From the NCBI RefSeq assembly GCF_030547005.1, contig NZ_JAUOPN010000001.1, positions 248,001 to 312,000 on the forward strand: a stretch of 64,000 bases of DNA. The letters are read 5' to 3'. Shown one piece after another: positions 8,846-18,723 of the stretch; the first letter of the stretch is position 1; each line of letters starts with the position of its first letter. The position numbers and the translations under genes were made by a program. The notes under the pieces are model-generated. The model saw only the letters and a program-made list of their open reading frames with translations. It was not told the origin of the DNA and ran no database searches. Source of the stretch: Maribacter sp. 1_MG-2023 (lineage in GTDB: Bacteria > Bacteroidota > Bacteroidia > Flavobacteriales > Flavobacteriaceae).

Positions 8846-9664
8846 ATGAACGAGTTACTTTCGCTGAAAAATAAAAATTATGCCCTCTCTGGTGGCACAG
8901 GAACCTTAGGTGGTTCAATTGCTCAATATTTAGTTGAGAATGGTGCGACAGTGCTACTTTTGGGCAGGTCTGAAGATAAATTGAAGAATAAACAAAATGA
9001 GTTAAATACACTAGTTCCTAATAGTACATTTATTTTCAAGGTAGATGTTATGGATGAAGCTGAACTAACCAATTTAAGAAACACCATAAAAAAGGATTTT
9101 AACCATTTAGACGGACTAGTAAATTTAGCGGGTGGTAATATACCTGGTGCTACTGTACAACCAGATCAGACGGTTAGAGATATTGCTATGGACGATACTA
9201 GAAAAGTTGTCGATATAAATTTATTCGGTACCGTAATACCTACAGTTATTTTAAGTGAGTTAATGGTGGAACAAGGTTATGGTTCTATTGTAAATATTTC
9301 TTCTATGGCTGCAAAACAAACTATTTCGAGAGTACTTGGGTATTCAATGGCTAAAAGTGCTGTTGATATTTTTACGAAATGGATGGCCAATGAATTAGCT
9401 TCTAAACATGGTGATAAAATAAGGGTGAATGCCGTGGCGCCTGGTTTCTTTATAGGTAATCAGAATAAACGTTTATTGACTAATGAAGATGGGTCTTTTA
9501 CAGAGAGAGGAAATAGTATCATAAAGAATACCCCAATGGGTCGTTTTGGCGATGCTTCTGAGCTAAATGGTATGGTTCATTACCTTTTAAGTGATGCATC
9601 AAGTTTTGTTACTGGAAGTATTTTTGATGTCGATGGCGGATTCACTTCATTTTCTGGAGTATAA
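8846..9664 (+). CDS. SDR family oxidoreductase, D-mannonate oxidoreductase-like
   Basis: A 272-residue short-chain dehydrogenase. The nucleotide motif reads SGGTGTLGGSIAQYL, followed by NLAGGNIPGAT (NAG-motif position), the catalytic Ser in NISSMA and Tyr-x-x-x-Lys in YSMAKSAVD, and SSFVTGSIFDVDGGF at the end. This shape matches SDR proteins that Bacteroidota carry next to uxuA and that are proposed to replace UxuB (fructuronate to mannonate). A mannonate dehydratase gene lies 2.3 kb away on the other strand, which supports the guess. The gene abuts the next one: the stop at 9662-9664 is followed at once by the TTG start of the PVC-type cytochrome gene, so the two are cotranscribed. Confidence 0.85.
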   Translation: MNELLSLKNKNYALSGGTGTLGGSIAQYLVENGATVLLLGRSEDKLKNKQNELNTLVPNSTFIFKVDVMDEAELTNLRNTIKKDFNHLDGLVNLAGGNIPGATVQPDQTVRDIAMDDTRKVVDINLFGTVIPTVILSELMVEQGYGSIVNISSMAAKQTISRVLGYSMAKSAVDIFTKWMANELASKHGDKIRVNAVAPGFFIGNQNKRLLTNEDGSFTERGNSIIKNTPMGRFGDASELNGMVHYLLSDASSFVTGSIFDVDGGFTSFSGV

Positions 9665-11950
9665 TTGATATTTCTATTTATCCATATTACACCTAATAAA
9701 AACTCTAAGTTGCTCTTATATACCAGGCTTTTTATCGTATTAATCGTTGGTTGCATTTTATGCTCTTGTGAGAATACATCTAATGAATCGATAAATTTAT
9801 TAGATGAGTATACCATAGAAGCCGGATTTAATTTAGAGTTAATTGCAGCTGAACCGCTGTTAAAAGCCCCCGTTGCTATCGATTTTGATGCAAAAGGTAG
9901 AATTTGGGTGGCTCAGATGCCCGGTTATATGGATGACTTACAAGGCTCAGGTGAAAAAGACCCTTCTGGTAGTATTGTCATTCTTGAAGATTTGGATAAT
10001 GATGGTATCGCAGACCATTCTAAAGTTTTTATGGATAGCTTGGTCATGCCAAGAGCATTGGCGCATGTGTATGGCGGTTTGCTATATGCTGAACCTCCTT
10101 ATTTATGGTTCGTTGATATTGAAGATGATAAACCAGTGAACAAGGTTATGGTCGATTCTATTTATGCGGTAGAGGGCAATCCTGAACATCAACCTAACGG
10201 ATTAGAATTAAATATTGATAATTGGATCTACAACGCGAAATCTAATTTTAGATATCGAAGAGAAGCGGGAGTTTGGAAAAAGGAAGCTACAACGTTTAGA
10301 GGTCAATGGGGAATTACTCATGATAATTTTGGGAGGCTATATTACAATGATAATTCTAGAATTCTATTAGGTGATTATGTGCTACCGAATACCTTAATCA
10401 GTAATGAATATTTTACTCCTAAATCTAGTGTAGATAAATTATTGACTATTGATCAAAGGGTTTACCCTGCATTTGCCGGGTCGGTAAATAGAGGGTATGC
10501 AAAAGGAATTTTGAATGCAGATAGTATTTTAGTAAATGCAACCGCTGCCTGTAGTCCCTTAGTATATCGTGGTGGCGAATTTACCCAATCTTACGATGAG
10601 AATGTTTTTGTCTGTATTCCTGAAGGAAATTTAGTTAAACGTACCCTTTTATCTTTTACCGGAGATTCTACTATTGCAAAACAAGCTTGGCAAGATAAAG
10701 AGTTCATTACCTCTACAGACGAAGGTTTTAGACCTGTAAGTTTAAAAAACGGTCCAGAAGGTAATATGTATGTGGTAGACATGCATAGAGGTATGATAGG
10801 TCATCATGCGTATATGAGTCCGTATCTAAGAGATAAGGCAAAAGCGAAGGAATTAGATACAATCGTAAATTTTGGAAGGATTTTAAAAGTTTCTCATGAA
10901 GATGCAAAAGTTGAGGTTATGCCAGATTTTGATGCTTTAAGTGGAAGTGAATTGGTTTCGTTACTAAAGAATGATAATGGTTGGATTCGTGATCGTGCCC
11001 AACATTTTTTGATTTTCAAAGAGCTTAAGAAACCTATTGAAGAGGTAAAAGAAGTTGGACTCTATACAGGTAATCAATGGAGTCAAATTCATGCTTTGTA
11101 TGTGTTGGAAGGTTGGAATGAATTGTCATTTGATTTTTTAACCAATGTGATTATTAATAGCAATGATAATGTTACGGCTCATGCTCTTGTGCTTCAAAAA
11201 GGATTTGCATCCGAAGAAAATATAGAAAAAGCAGCATCGATTTTCAAAATTGTTTTGGACCGTGATACTGTTGGTTTAGATCTTTATCTAGGTAATTTGT
11301 TAGGTAGTTATATTAAGATTGATGAAGAACGATTTTTACCTTTTATGATAGAAATTTTAAATAGAAGAGAAAACAATATTACCATTATAGAAGCAGTAAT
11401 TGCTGGATTGAGTGCCGTTGATTCAGATATTTATGCCAATACCGTTGTAATGGATAGTCTAAAACATACTCCTTTTGTAAATAAGTTGGTAAGAACTATT
11501 TCAAATAAAAAAGCAGGAAACATGAATGCTATTTTCACAAGAAAAGTTACCCATGAAGATACACGTACTAGCGGAGCTAAAATGTTCTTTCAAATCTGTG
11601 CTTCATGCCACGGAGCAAATGGTAAGGGTATAGATGGTTTGGCGCCTCCGCTTATGAGCTCTGAACACGTGAAAAATACAGAACGTTTGGCATTGATTAT
11701 TTTACATGGTCTAGAAGGTCCGGTTCATGTTAATGGCGAAGAGTACAATATAAACTTGGCAATGCCCGGGCTCATAAGAAATGAAAATATAAGCGATACC
11801 GACATTGCCAATATTATATCATATGTAACGAATGCTTTTTCAGATGAACCGAAAAGGCTAAGTACAAAACGAATACAAGAACTGAGAAGTGTGAAGTCTT
11901 CAACCGGTATGGAATTCACGGAAAAAGAACTTCAAGCACTTGATAATTAA
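9665..11950 (+). CDS. PVC-type beta-propeller dehydrogenase with C-terminal cytochrome c
   Basis: About 746-761 residues. The N-terminus is a lipoprotein signal ending in ILCSC. Residues about 45-400 form a propeller-type region of the planctomycete membrane-bound dehydrogenase family (GRIWVAQMPGYMD, LEDLDNDGIADHSKVF, EGNPEHQPNGLELNIDNWIY, PEGNMYVVDMHRG). HEAT-like helices follow, and a cytochrome c domain lies at the end with C645-A-S-C648-H649 and a likely Met ligand in NLAMPG. Such proteins are thought to oxidise sugars or related molecules in the periplasm and pass electrons to haem; direct data are few. No ATG exists between the previous stop and the signal, so TTG at 9665 or, more likely, TTG at 9710 is the start. 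It ends 9 bp from the convergent uxuA stop. Confidence 0.88.
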   Translation: MIFLFIHITPNKNSKLLLYTRLFIVLIVGCILCSCENTSNESINLLDEYTIEAGFNLELIAAEPLLKAPVAIDFDAKGRIWVAQMPGYMDDLQGSGEKDPSGSIVILEDLDNDGIADHSKVFMDSLVMPRALAHVYGGLLYAEPPYLWFVDIEDDKPVNKVMVDSIYAVEGNPEHQPNGLELNIDNWIYNAKSNFRYRREAGVWKKEATTFRGQWGITHDNFGRLYYNDNSRILLGDYVLPNTLISNEYFTPKSSVDKLLTIDQRVYPAFAGSVNRGYAKGILNADSILVNATAACSPLVYRGGEFTQSYDENVFVCIPEGNLVKRTLLSFTGDSTIAKQAWQDKEFITSTDEGFRPVSLKNGPEGNMYVVDMHRGMIGHHAYMSPYLRDKAKAKELDTIVNFGRILKVSHEDAKVEVMPDFDALSGSELVSLLKNDNGWIRDRAQHFLIFKELKKPIEEVKEVGLYTGNQWSQIHALYVLEGWNELSFDFLTNVIINSNDNVTAHALVLQKGFASEENIEKAASIFKIVLDRDTVGLDLYLGNLLGSYIKIDEERFLPFMIEILNRRENNITIIEAVIAGLSAVDSDIYANTVVMDSLKHTPFVNKLVRTISNKKAGNMNAIFTRKVTHEDTRTSGAKMFFQICASCHGANGKGIDGLAPPLMSSEHVKNTERLALIILHGLEGPVHVNGEEYNINLAMPGLIRNENISDTDIANIISYVTNAFSDEPKRLSTKRIQELRSVKSSTGMEFTEKELQALDN

Positions 11951-11959
11951 TAAAACTGA

Positions 11960-13135
11960 TTACAAACTTTTTCTAATACCCATTTCTAGTCCTCTTAATT
12001 CAGCTAAACCTCTAAGTCTGCCAATTCCTGAATACCCGGGATTTGTTTTCTTTCTCAGGTCATCTAACATTTTATGGCCGTGGTCTGGTCGCAAAGGCAT
12101 TCTTGTATCTTTTCTACCAGCGGCTTTTCTTTTATATTGTTCTTTTACCAATGCTTTCATTACGGAAAACATATCTACATTTCCTTCTAAATGATTTGCT
12201 TCATGAAAATTGTCGTCGGCATCACGTTGTGTGCTACGTAGATGAATAAAATGAATACGGTTGCCCAAACGTTCTACCATTCCCGGTAAATCATTATCTG
12301 GTCTTACCCCGAATGATCCAGTACAAAATGTTAATCCGTTGTTAGGGCTGTCAACTGCTTGATACAGATCAGCTATATCTTGCTCAGTACTTACCACGCG
12401 TGGTAGGCCTAAAATCGGGAACGGTGGGTCATCTGGGTGTATACACATGCGTATACCAGCCTTTTCAGCAACAGGTATAATTTCAGATAAAAACGCAAAT
12501 AAATGTGCTTTTAATTCTTTTGCTCCAATTGCACTATAGGTTGCTAAAATAGCATTGAACTCTTCTAACGAATAGCCTTCTTCAGCACCTGGTAATCCAG
12601 CTATAATATTGTTTATTAACTTCGTTTTACCTTCTTCAGAAAGATTATCATGGTATGTTTTAGCGGCAGATTTTTGAGATGTTGAATAGGTTTCTTCGGC
12701 ACCAGGTCTTTTTAAAAGGAATAACTCAAACGCTGCGAAAGCAGCAGCTTCAAAACGAAGGGCTTTAGAACCATCTTCAACTTCGTAATCTAAATTGGTT
12801 CTGGTCCAATCTAGCACAGGCATAAAGTTATAGCAGACTGTGTCTATGCCGCATTCACCTAAGTTGGTTAGTGTTTGCTTATAATTTTCGTAGTACGTTT
12901 TATAATCGCCTTTCTGCGTCTTAATTTGCTCGTGAATAGGTACGCTTTCTACGACAGACCAAGTTAAGCCTGCTGCTTCAATAATATTCTTGCGTTGCAT
13001 AATATCGTTTACAGGCCACACGACACCATTGGGTATGCTGTGTAATGCACTAACGACACCTGTTGCACCTGCTTGTTTTATATCTGCTAACGATACTGGG
13101 TCATTCGGACCGTACCAACGCCATGTTTGTTCCAT
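11960..13135 (-). CDS. uxuA: Mannonate dehydratase
   Basis: Converts D-mannonate to 2-keto-3-deoxygluconate in hexuronate catabolism; cytoplasmic, metal-dependent TIM barrel. The 391-residue protein has the family N-terminus ([20 protein letters not shown]), the [16 protein letters not shown] segment, and metal-site regions [34 protein letters not shown] and [11 protein letters not shown]. Length is normal. It is the last of three minus-strand genes (DUF1080, Gfo/Idh/MocA, uxuA) with 32 bp to its upstream neighbour. The company of exported oxidoreductases is unusual: it suggests that a sugar acid formed or released outside is finally dehydrated here. KdgK and Eda, the next pathway steps, are not in the window. 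Confidence 0.95.
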   Translation of the reverse strand: MEQTWRWYGPNDPVSLADIKQAGATGVVSALHSIPNGVVWPVNDIMQRKNIIEAAGLTWSVVESVPIHEQIKTQKGDYKTYYENYKQTLTNLGECGIDTVCYNFMPVLDWTRTNLDYEVEDGSKALRFEAAAFAAFELFLLKRPGAEETYSTSQKSAAKTYHDNLSEEGKTKLINNIIAGLPGAEEGYSLEEFNAILATYSAIGAKELKAHLFAFLSEIIPVAEKAGIRMCIHPDDPPFPILGLPRVVSTEQDIADLYQAVDSPNNGLTFCTGSFGVRPDNDLPGMVERLGNRIHFIHLRSTQRDADDNFHEANHLEGNVDMFSVMKALVKEQYKRKAAGRKDTRMPLRPDHGHKMLDDLRKKTNPGYSGIGRLRGLAELRGLEMGIRKSL

Positions 13136-13167
13136 TAATTTATATTTTACTATGATGTGTTAGGGAA

Positions 13168-14523
13168 TTAAATATCTTTAATTTCCCATCCTGGTTCATA
13201 TGACCTTGACCATAACTTCATCGCTTCCCTATTAAATATACGACCTGTAGTTTCATCAATTTCAAAAGAGTCATCTATTCTATATGCAATATTAGCATAA
13301 TGGGTTAACATTTGGCTTATAGCACCTTCGTCAATTGGTGAAGTTAATTCAGCTTTTCCTCTTATGGCATCAAAAAAGTTTACAGTATGCAATGTAGACA
13401 TATCGCCACCACCGCCGAGTGCAGTGCCAGCTTCTTCGCCAGATGATAGGTTTTCTTTGATTAAGCCTCCTTTTTGATCAAATAATTTATAACCACCACG
13501 ATCTATGTAAGCCGTACCCTCAGATCCCGAAACTATAGTTCCTCTACCATGTTTGTTTCCATATTTATGATAGCCGGTTCTACTATTTCCATCCCATTTT
13601 ATAGTTTTGTTTCCGGCAAATTTAAAAGTAGCCTCCATGGTATCATACATTTCCCAGCCATCATCTTTGTAGTGATATTTTCCCGCGTCAACAGATACAT
13701 GTTCAGGGTAGGTTACACCCAATGCCCAACGGGCAATGTCGAGTTCATGGGTAGCATTATTCCCCATTTCTGCGGTACCATAATCCCATCCGTACCAATG
13801 CCAGTTATAATCCCAAGTGTTATCTGTGTACTCGCGCCTTGGAGCCGGACCTTGAAAAAGTTCCCAATCTAATCCCTCTGGTGGGTTGGTTTTTGTTTGG
13901 TGAGGTACACGACCTCTTCCACTTATGTAAAATGCAGTTGCTTTATACACATCGCCAATAATACCATCGTGAATTTCTTTTATAATTTCTTGTGATTCTA
14001 ATGCTGAGCGTTGTTGATTACCCATCTGAACCACTTTATTAAATTTCTTTTGATAGGCAACTACCAATTCACCTTCACGCGGATTATGGCTGCATGGTTT
14101 TTCTAGATACACATGCTTGCCAGCTTGCATTGCCATACATGCACCTGGTGCATGCCAATGATCTGGGGTAGCCATGAAAATGGCATCTACCTCTTTATCA
14201 TCTAAAATTTTACGTATGTCATTCTCTAATTTTGGCTTGTTACTTAATCTGTCACTTACTTCAGTCAAAGCTTTATCACGTTGACTTTTCATAACATCGC
14301 ATAGATAGGTAAGCTCTACATTGTTTTTCTTATGCGCTATTGCTGGTATATATGCCGAATATCTTCTTCCTAAACCTTGTATTGCAACATTAATACGATC
14401 ATTAGCACCAATTATTTTAGAATAACTTTTAGCTGTCATTGCATTTGCGCTAGTACTAGCGATTGTAGCACCTACGGCGCCAAGAGCAGTTTTCTTAATA
14501 AAATTTCTTCTGTTTGAACTCAT
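13168..14523 (-). CDS. Gfo/Idh/MocA family oxidoreductase, Tat-exported
   Basis: A 451-residue NAD(P)-dependent oxidoreductase. The N-terminus holds a twin-arginine signal (NRRNFIKKTALGAVGATIAS, cut near SANA), the Rossmann domain follows (RINVAIQGLGRRYSAYIPAI) with EKPCSHN, whose Lys is the conserved catalytic residue, and the C-terminal alpha/beta domain contains the GNNATHELDIARW motif. Tat export of a folded protein with tightly bound cofactor is known for Zymomonas glucose-fructose oxidoreductase, so periplasmic action is likely. It lies 5 bp after the DUF1080 gene and 32 bp before uxuA. The probable job is to oxidise or reduce a sugar or keto-sugar; the substrate is unknown. Confidence 0.93.
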   Translation of the reverse strand: MSSNRRNFIKKTALGAVGATIASTSANAMTAKSYSKIIGANDRINVAIQGLGRRYSAYIPAIAHKKNNVELTYLCDVMKSQRDKALTEVSDRLSNKPKLENDIRKILDDKEVDAIFMATPDHWHAPGACMAMQAGKHVYLEKPCSHNPREGELVVAYQKKFNKVVQMGNQQRSALESQEIIKEIHDGIIGDVYKATAFYISGRGRVPHQTKTNPPEGLDWELFQGPAPRREYTDNTWDYNWHWYGWDYGTAEMGNNATHELDIARWALGVTYPEHVSVDAGKYHYKDDGWEMYDTMEATFKFAGNKTIKWDGNSRTGYHKYGNKHGRGTIVSGSEGTAYIDRGGYKLFDQKGGLIKENLSSGEEAGTALGGGGDMSTLHTVNFFDAIRGKAELTSPIDEGAISQMLTHYANIAYRIDDSFEIDETTGRIFNREAMKLWSRSYEPGWEIKDI

Positions 14524-14528
14524 GGTAG

Positions 14529-15908
14529 TTATTCTTTAGTGTTGTTGATAGAACGAATTTTTACATTTTTGAAGGATACAAGATTGCCGTGGTCTTGAAG
14601 TAAAATTTGACCCTTTTCTAACTCTCCGAAATTTGGCCATTTCGCATATTTACTTTCAGCTACTAGCTTTCTGTATGCATCGCTCTTTCTTTCGTATTCA
14701 AGAACTTTTGTGCCGTTTAGCCAATGCTCAACGTGATTGTTTTTAGAAACAATGTGCGCAGTGTTCCACTCTCCAATTGGCTGAATTGGTTTATTGACAT
14801 CTGCCTGTATTAAATCATACAGAGAACTAACAGTTCTGCTACCTTCATGGTTACCCAGTTTTGCATCGGGGTGAAGGTTGTCGTCTAAAATTTGATATTC
14901 TAAACCTATAGAAGAGCCTTCGCCTTTGTTAATATTGGTGTCCACATAATATTTAATACCACTATTGGCACCTGGTGTTAATTTGAAGTCAACTTTTAAT
15001 TCAAAATCTCCATACAATTCTTCAGTAACAATATCGCCACCAGCAGTAGATTCTGCACCTCCAGAAGCCAATACACTTAAAACGCCGTCTTCAACTATCC
15101 ATCCTTTATCAGGAAATTCTTCTAACTTGGCACCTTTCCATCCATTAGTTGTTTTTCCATCCCAAAGTAATTTCCATCCATCTTTCTTTTCATCGATAGT
15201 TAATTGATTTTTGGTGGTGATAGGGGTTAAAGGAGAGGCTTTTGAATATTTGGACACACTATCGGTTACTATTTTTACATTTTTCCAAATAATATCTGTT
15301 CCGGCTTTTTGATCTTTAGAAATACTATGGACTTGTAAACTAATAAATCCCTTAGCTGTTTTGTCATCAATAAGATACGCAGCTGGTACATCGTTAACCC
15401 ATGTTTTTAAAGAATCACCAATAGCTTCGATTCGGTAGTGATTCCACTCATTTTGTTTAAAAGCTTTTTGTGCAGCAGGGTTATCTGTCATAGGATTTAA
15501 CCATCCTCGTCTGCCCTCATCATATATTCCGCCACTCCATGCTCTTTCAGAAGGGTCTATTTCAATTTGATAGCCATGCACTCTACCATTCTGATAATTA
15601 GGGCTGCTGTTACTTCTAATCTGAATACCTGAATTCATGGTAGAATCAACCTTGTAATCCAATTCTAAAATAAAATCATCATATAATTTTTCGGTAGATA
15701 GAAATGTGTTCGGTGTGCCGTGAGTGGTAGTGCCTATTATTGTACCATCTTTTATAGTATAAGTGGCTTCCCCGCCGAGCTTTTGCCAACCATTTAAAGT
15801 TTCGCCGTCAAAAAGGTCTACCCATGGCGTGTCATCTTTTGAATTTTCTTTACAGCTCGAAAAAATCAAAAGAATTAGGATAGCAATTGTGTTTGCTGTT
15901 GTTCGCAT
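14529..15908 (-). CDS. Lipoprotein with two DUF1080 (3-keto-disaccharide hydrolase-type) domains
   Basis: A 459-residue lipoprotein (signal ending in LIFSSC, Cys19). Two copies of the concanavalin-like DUF1080 fold are seen: residues about 28-212 ([18 protein letters not shown], later [18 protein letters not shown]) and about 235-455 ([18 protein letters not shown], later [12 protein letters not shown]). Each has the typical start LxDGxTxxGW and the NSGI motif. DUF1080 proteins include enzymes that cleave 3-keto-glycosides made by an oxidoreductase, which fits the Gfo/Idh/MocA gene 5 bp downstream. It is the first gene of a three-gene operon. Activity and substrate are inferred from family and context only. 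Confidence 0.9.
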   Translation of the reverse strand: MRTTANTIAILILLIFSSCKENSKDDTPWVDLFDGETLNGWQKLGGEATYTIKDGTIIGTTTHGTPNTFLSTEKLYDDFILELDYKVDSTMNSGIQIRSNSSPNYQNGRVHGYQIEIDPSERAWSGGIYDEGRRGWLNPMTDNPAAQKAFKQNEWNHYRIEAIGDSLKTWVNDVPAAYLIDDKTAKGFISLQVHSISKDQKAGTDIIWKNVKIVTDSVSKYSKASPLTPITTKNQLTIDEKKDGWKLLWDGKTTNGWKGAKLEEFPDKGWIVEDGVLSVLASGGAESTAGGDIVTEELYGDFELKVDFKLTPGANSGIKYYVDTNINKGEGSSIGLEYQILDDNLHPDAKLGNHEGSRTVSSLYDLIQADVNKPIQPIGEWNTAHIVSKNNHVEHWLNGTKVLEYERKSDAYRKLVAESKYAKWPNFGELEKGQILLQDHGNLVSFKNVKIRSINNTKE

Positions 15909-16287
15909 CTTGTTCGTTTTAAATTTAGATATGGTTAAATTGTATTATTCAGATTTAATGTCGCAAGTAATTCAGTTTAATACGATATGTATAATGTGTA
16001 ATCGATAACTTCTGTGAATATCTTTAATTTTTGTTTAAAATATTGAAAATTTGATAACCTAAAAATATATTATTTTTTGTAGCTGAGTTCTTTTTTCGAT
16101 GTATTAACAAGATGTTAACAGTTGTGATTTTTCGATTTGTTTTTTTATATTAAAAAGTTATATAAAGATCATATATGGCATCTTTTTAATCATATCTATC
16201 ACCTGTACGATTTTGAATTATCTAGTTTTAATCACAACAAATTTTACAGCTCTTTAAGAGAGCTTAATTCATACAGAACTTAAAAGA
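15909..16287. promoter_or_regulatory. Divergent intergenic region with two small inverted repeats
   Basis: A 379-bp spacer between the DUF1080 operon and the second Gfo/Idh/MocA gene, very AT-rich. It holds an inverted repeat TTAACA-AGA-TGTTAA (16104-16118) and, in the leader of the downstream gene, AGCTCT-TTAAG-AGAGCT (16248-16264). The AraC gene 1.3 kb away is a candidate regulator. No exact -7 consensus was found. Confidence 0.45.
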
Positions 16288-17607
16288 ATGAAGAATGCTA
16301 AAAAATCTAAGAAAATTTCTGGTCAAACCCTTTCTCGAAGAGGTTTTTTGACTAAAACAACCCTGGCTGCTGGGGCAATTACCATTCTGCCAAGGCATGT
16401 TTTCGGCAGGGGTTTTACTGCACCTAGCGATCGAATTAATTTGGGTTTTATAGGCTTAGGTAAACAATGTAATGGGTTAGCTAAGAATTTTATAGGTAAT
16501 ACTAGTGCTCAAATTATTGCCGCCAGCGATGTTTGGTCTACTAAAAATGACTGGTTTAAAGGTCATGTAGAAAGTAATTACGCAGAAAAACGAAATCAAA
16601 AAAACTATAACTCTGTAAAAACATATTTAAATTATAAAGAGCTTTTAGAGCGCAGTGATATTGATGGCGTGGTCATCGCGACGCCTGATCATTGGCATGC
16701 CATACAGGCAATCGATGCTATGAAAGCTGGTAAAGATGTGTATTGTGAAAAGCCTTTAACGCATAATATTGAAGAAGGTATAGCACTTGTCAAGACAACC
16801 AAAAAGACAGGTCAAATTTTGCAAACGGGCAGTATGCAAAGATCATGGAGTTCTTTTAGAAAAGCATGTGAACTAATTCGTAATGGTTACTTGGGCGATA
16901 TTAAACAAGTGCTTGTAAATGTTGGTGACCCAGCTATTCCATATAATTTAAAAGCAGAAACAATGCCGTCTGAAGTTAACTGGAACAATTGGTGTGGTCC
17001 AGCTCCTTTGTTGGCTTATAATCATCGTTTGGCACCTTCTCGTAATGATGTTGATTTTTGGCCAGATTGGCGACTTTTTGAAGAAGTTGGCGGTGGTATT
17101 CTTTGTGATTGGGGTGCGCATATGTTCGATATTGTTCAATGGGCTTTAGATATGGATCGATCAGGACCTGTAAAATACGTTCCGCCAACTGATAAAAATG
17201 CAGTACGCGGATTGAAAATGTATTATGAAAACGGAATAGAAATGATACATGAAGATTTTGGTAGAGGATGGGGTGTGCGTTTTATTGGTTCTGAAGGCAC
17301 TATGGACGTAAGTAGATCGTATTTAGAAACTACTCCAGAAAATATTTTAACTACAGATTTATCTAATGCCAAAGTAAAACTATACAATACTGAGGGTAAT
17401 CATCTTCAAGATTGGTTAGATGCGATGAAGAATAGAACGCAGCCAATTTGCGATGTAGAAACTGGGCATAGATCTGCTACAGTATGCAACATTGCCAACA
17501 TTGCATATAATTTAGGTAGACCGTTAGAATGGAACCCAACAAAAGAGAAGTTTTTAAAAGATGCTGAAGCCAACAAAATGCGTGGTAGAAAAGCACGCAA
17601 GTTTTAA
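16288..17607 (+). CDS. Gfo/Idh/MocA family oxidoreductase, Tat-exported
   Basis: A 439-residue oxidoreductase of the same superfamily as the gene at 13.2 kb but clearly different in sequence. The signal carries a twin arginine (LSRRGFLTKTTLAAGAITIL), the Rossmann motif reads INLGFIGLGKQCNGLAK, and EKPLTHN contains the conserved Lys. The second domain has GGGILCDWGAHMFDIVQWAL, whose His is usually in the active site. The C-terminus is basic (RGRKARKF). It is transcribed alone between a divergent operon and the convergent AraC gene, with a terminator embedded in the AraC 3' end. Likely a periplasmic sugar or inositol-type oxidoreductase; substrate unknown. Confidence 0.93.
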   Translation: MKNAKKSKKISGQTLSRRGFLTKTTLAAGAITILPRHVFGRGFTAPSDRINLGFIGLGKQCNGLAKNFIGNTSAQIIAASDVWSTKNDWFKGHVESNYAEKRNQKNYNSVKTYLNYKELLERSDIDGVVIATPDHWHAIQAIDAMKAGKDVYCEKPLTHNIEEGIALVKTTKKTGQILQTGSMQRSWSSFRKACELIRNGYLGDIKQVLVNVGDPAIPYNLKAETMPSEVNWNNWCGPAPLLAYNHRLAPSRNDVDFWPDWRLFEEVGGGILCDWGAHMFDIVQWALDMDRSGPVKYVPPTDKNAVRGLKMYYENGIEMIHEDFGRGWGVRFIGSEGTMDVSRSYLETTPENILTTDLSNAKVKLYNTEGNHLQDWLDAMKNRTQPICDVETGHRSATVCNIANIAYNLGRPLEWNPTKEKFLKDAEANKMRGRKARKF

Positions 17608-17616
17608 ACAAATTAT

Positions 17617-18486
17617 TTAGATATTCACCTGCTCTTTTCTGAAAAAAGCAGGTGTTTTTCCTGTATGCTTTTTAAATAACCTTGAGAAATAAGAAATGTT
17701 ATTTAAACCCACTTTTTCAGCAATTTCGTTTAAAGAATCATTAGTGGTAAGAAGTAGCAATTGTGATCGCTCTATTCTTTTTTCTTGAATGAATTTATTG
17801 GGGTTAGACTTATATGCCTGTTTAAAAAGCTTTGAAAAATGATCAGGACTATAATTACAAATTTCAGCTAACTCAACTACTGTAATGGGTGATTGTAAAT
17901 TATTGTTGATATAATTCAATATGTTTTGCATTCCATAATTAGCAACCTGTATTTTATTTTGAACATTAAAACTGGTAATAAATTTTGAGAAGAGTACGGT
18001 AAGTAAACCTTGGGTTTCAAGAAAATCTTTTGTGCTCAACACCTCATTCTGCTTAATAAAATCTTGCAATGTAGGTTTATTGTCATATGTTTTTGGATCA
18101 CTATTCATTATTTCTCTATTGCTGTTTAAGGAAAGTAAACGTTCAAAATACTTTTTGTCGTTTTTATCTGCTTCAATTTCATAATTAAAATCTTTTATGC
18201 CGTAGATAGAAATTCCATTATTTACTTCTTCTAAAAAACTAATGTAAAATTGCTCATGGTAGTTGTCACAAGAGAATTTGGCATAACAATAACTTGGTAT
18301 CAAGTACATGTAGCCCGGCTTTAAAGTAAATATCTGATTGTTATGGTACACTTTAGCACTCCCCTTGGTGATGTAATACATTCGGGTGAACGGACTGATC
18401 ACATTTTCAAAATTCCATGATGTGTTAAGCTTGGCATAGCCAACATTCAAAAGAGTTAAGCGTAAAGATTGAAGAACTTGGATCAT
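17617..18486 (-). CDS. AraC family transcriptional regulator
   Basis: A 289-residue regulator with a cupin-like N-terminal sensor (residues about 25-150; SPFTRMYYITKGSAKVYHN, FTLKPGYMYLIPSY) and two C-terminal helix-turn-helix motifs (about 190-285; PITVVELAEICNYSPDHFSK and NEIAEKVGLNNISYFSRLFK). The cupin plus HTH order is that of AraC/RhaS-type sugar activators. It stands between the second Gfo/Idh/MocA gene and the cytochrome operon, and reads away from the latter across 237 bp, so it may control that operon. The target site is not recognisable. Confidence 0.93.
   Translation of the reverse strand: MIQVLQSLRLTLLNVGYAKLNTSWNFENVISPFTRMYYITKGSAKVYHNNQIFTLKPGYMYLIPSYCYAKFSCDNYHEQFYISFLEEVNNGISIYGIKDFNYEIEADKNDKKYFERLLSLNSNREIMNSDPKTYDNKPTLQDFIKQNEVLSTKDFLETQGLLTVLFSKFITSFNVQNKIQVANYGMQNILNYINNNLQSPITVVELAEICNYSPDHFSKLFKQAYKSNPNKFIQEKRIERSQLLLLTTNDSLNEIAEKVGLNNISYFSRLFKKHTGKTPAFFRKEQVNI
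17626..17659 (+). terminator. Rho-independent terminator inside the AraC 3' end
   Basis: CACCTGC pairs with GCAGGTG (extended inside by T/A pairs), followed by five T residues. It lies 18 bp after the Gfo/Idh/MocA stop, within the last coding bases of the convergent AraC gene. Confidence 0.85.
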
Positions 18487-18689
18487 TATTTTTTGCTTAA
18501 TTTTTTGTTTAAAGGAATTTTATAATACTGATTATCGTATTAGTGAAATTATAATATTCTTTCAACCATCAGCTGAAAGAGTTTAAAAATAAAGAATTTA
18601 CCCATAACATCAACTCGATATAATATGAACATATCGGAAATGTACATTTTATAAACTGATTTGTTACAGGCTTTGGGGTTATGATAATT

Positions 18690-18697
18690 TATTTTTG
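18690..18697 (+). promoter_or_regulatory. Possible -7 promoter element of the cytochrome operon
   Basis: TATTTTTG matches TAnnTTTG exactly and ends 26 bp before the start codon at 18724. A TTTG lies 14 bp upstream, closer than the usual spacing, so the assignment is tentative. Confidence 0.4.
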
Positions 18698-18723
18698 AAA
18701 GGTTACTTATTTTATAAATTATT

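Noticed and set aside
9665-9709. SDR and cytochrome as one frameshifted or fused gene
   Set aside because: The stop is an ordinary TAA with normal SDR C-terminus directly before it, and the next protein has its own lipoprotein signal, so two genes are the simpler reading.
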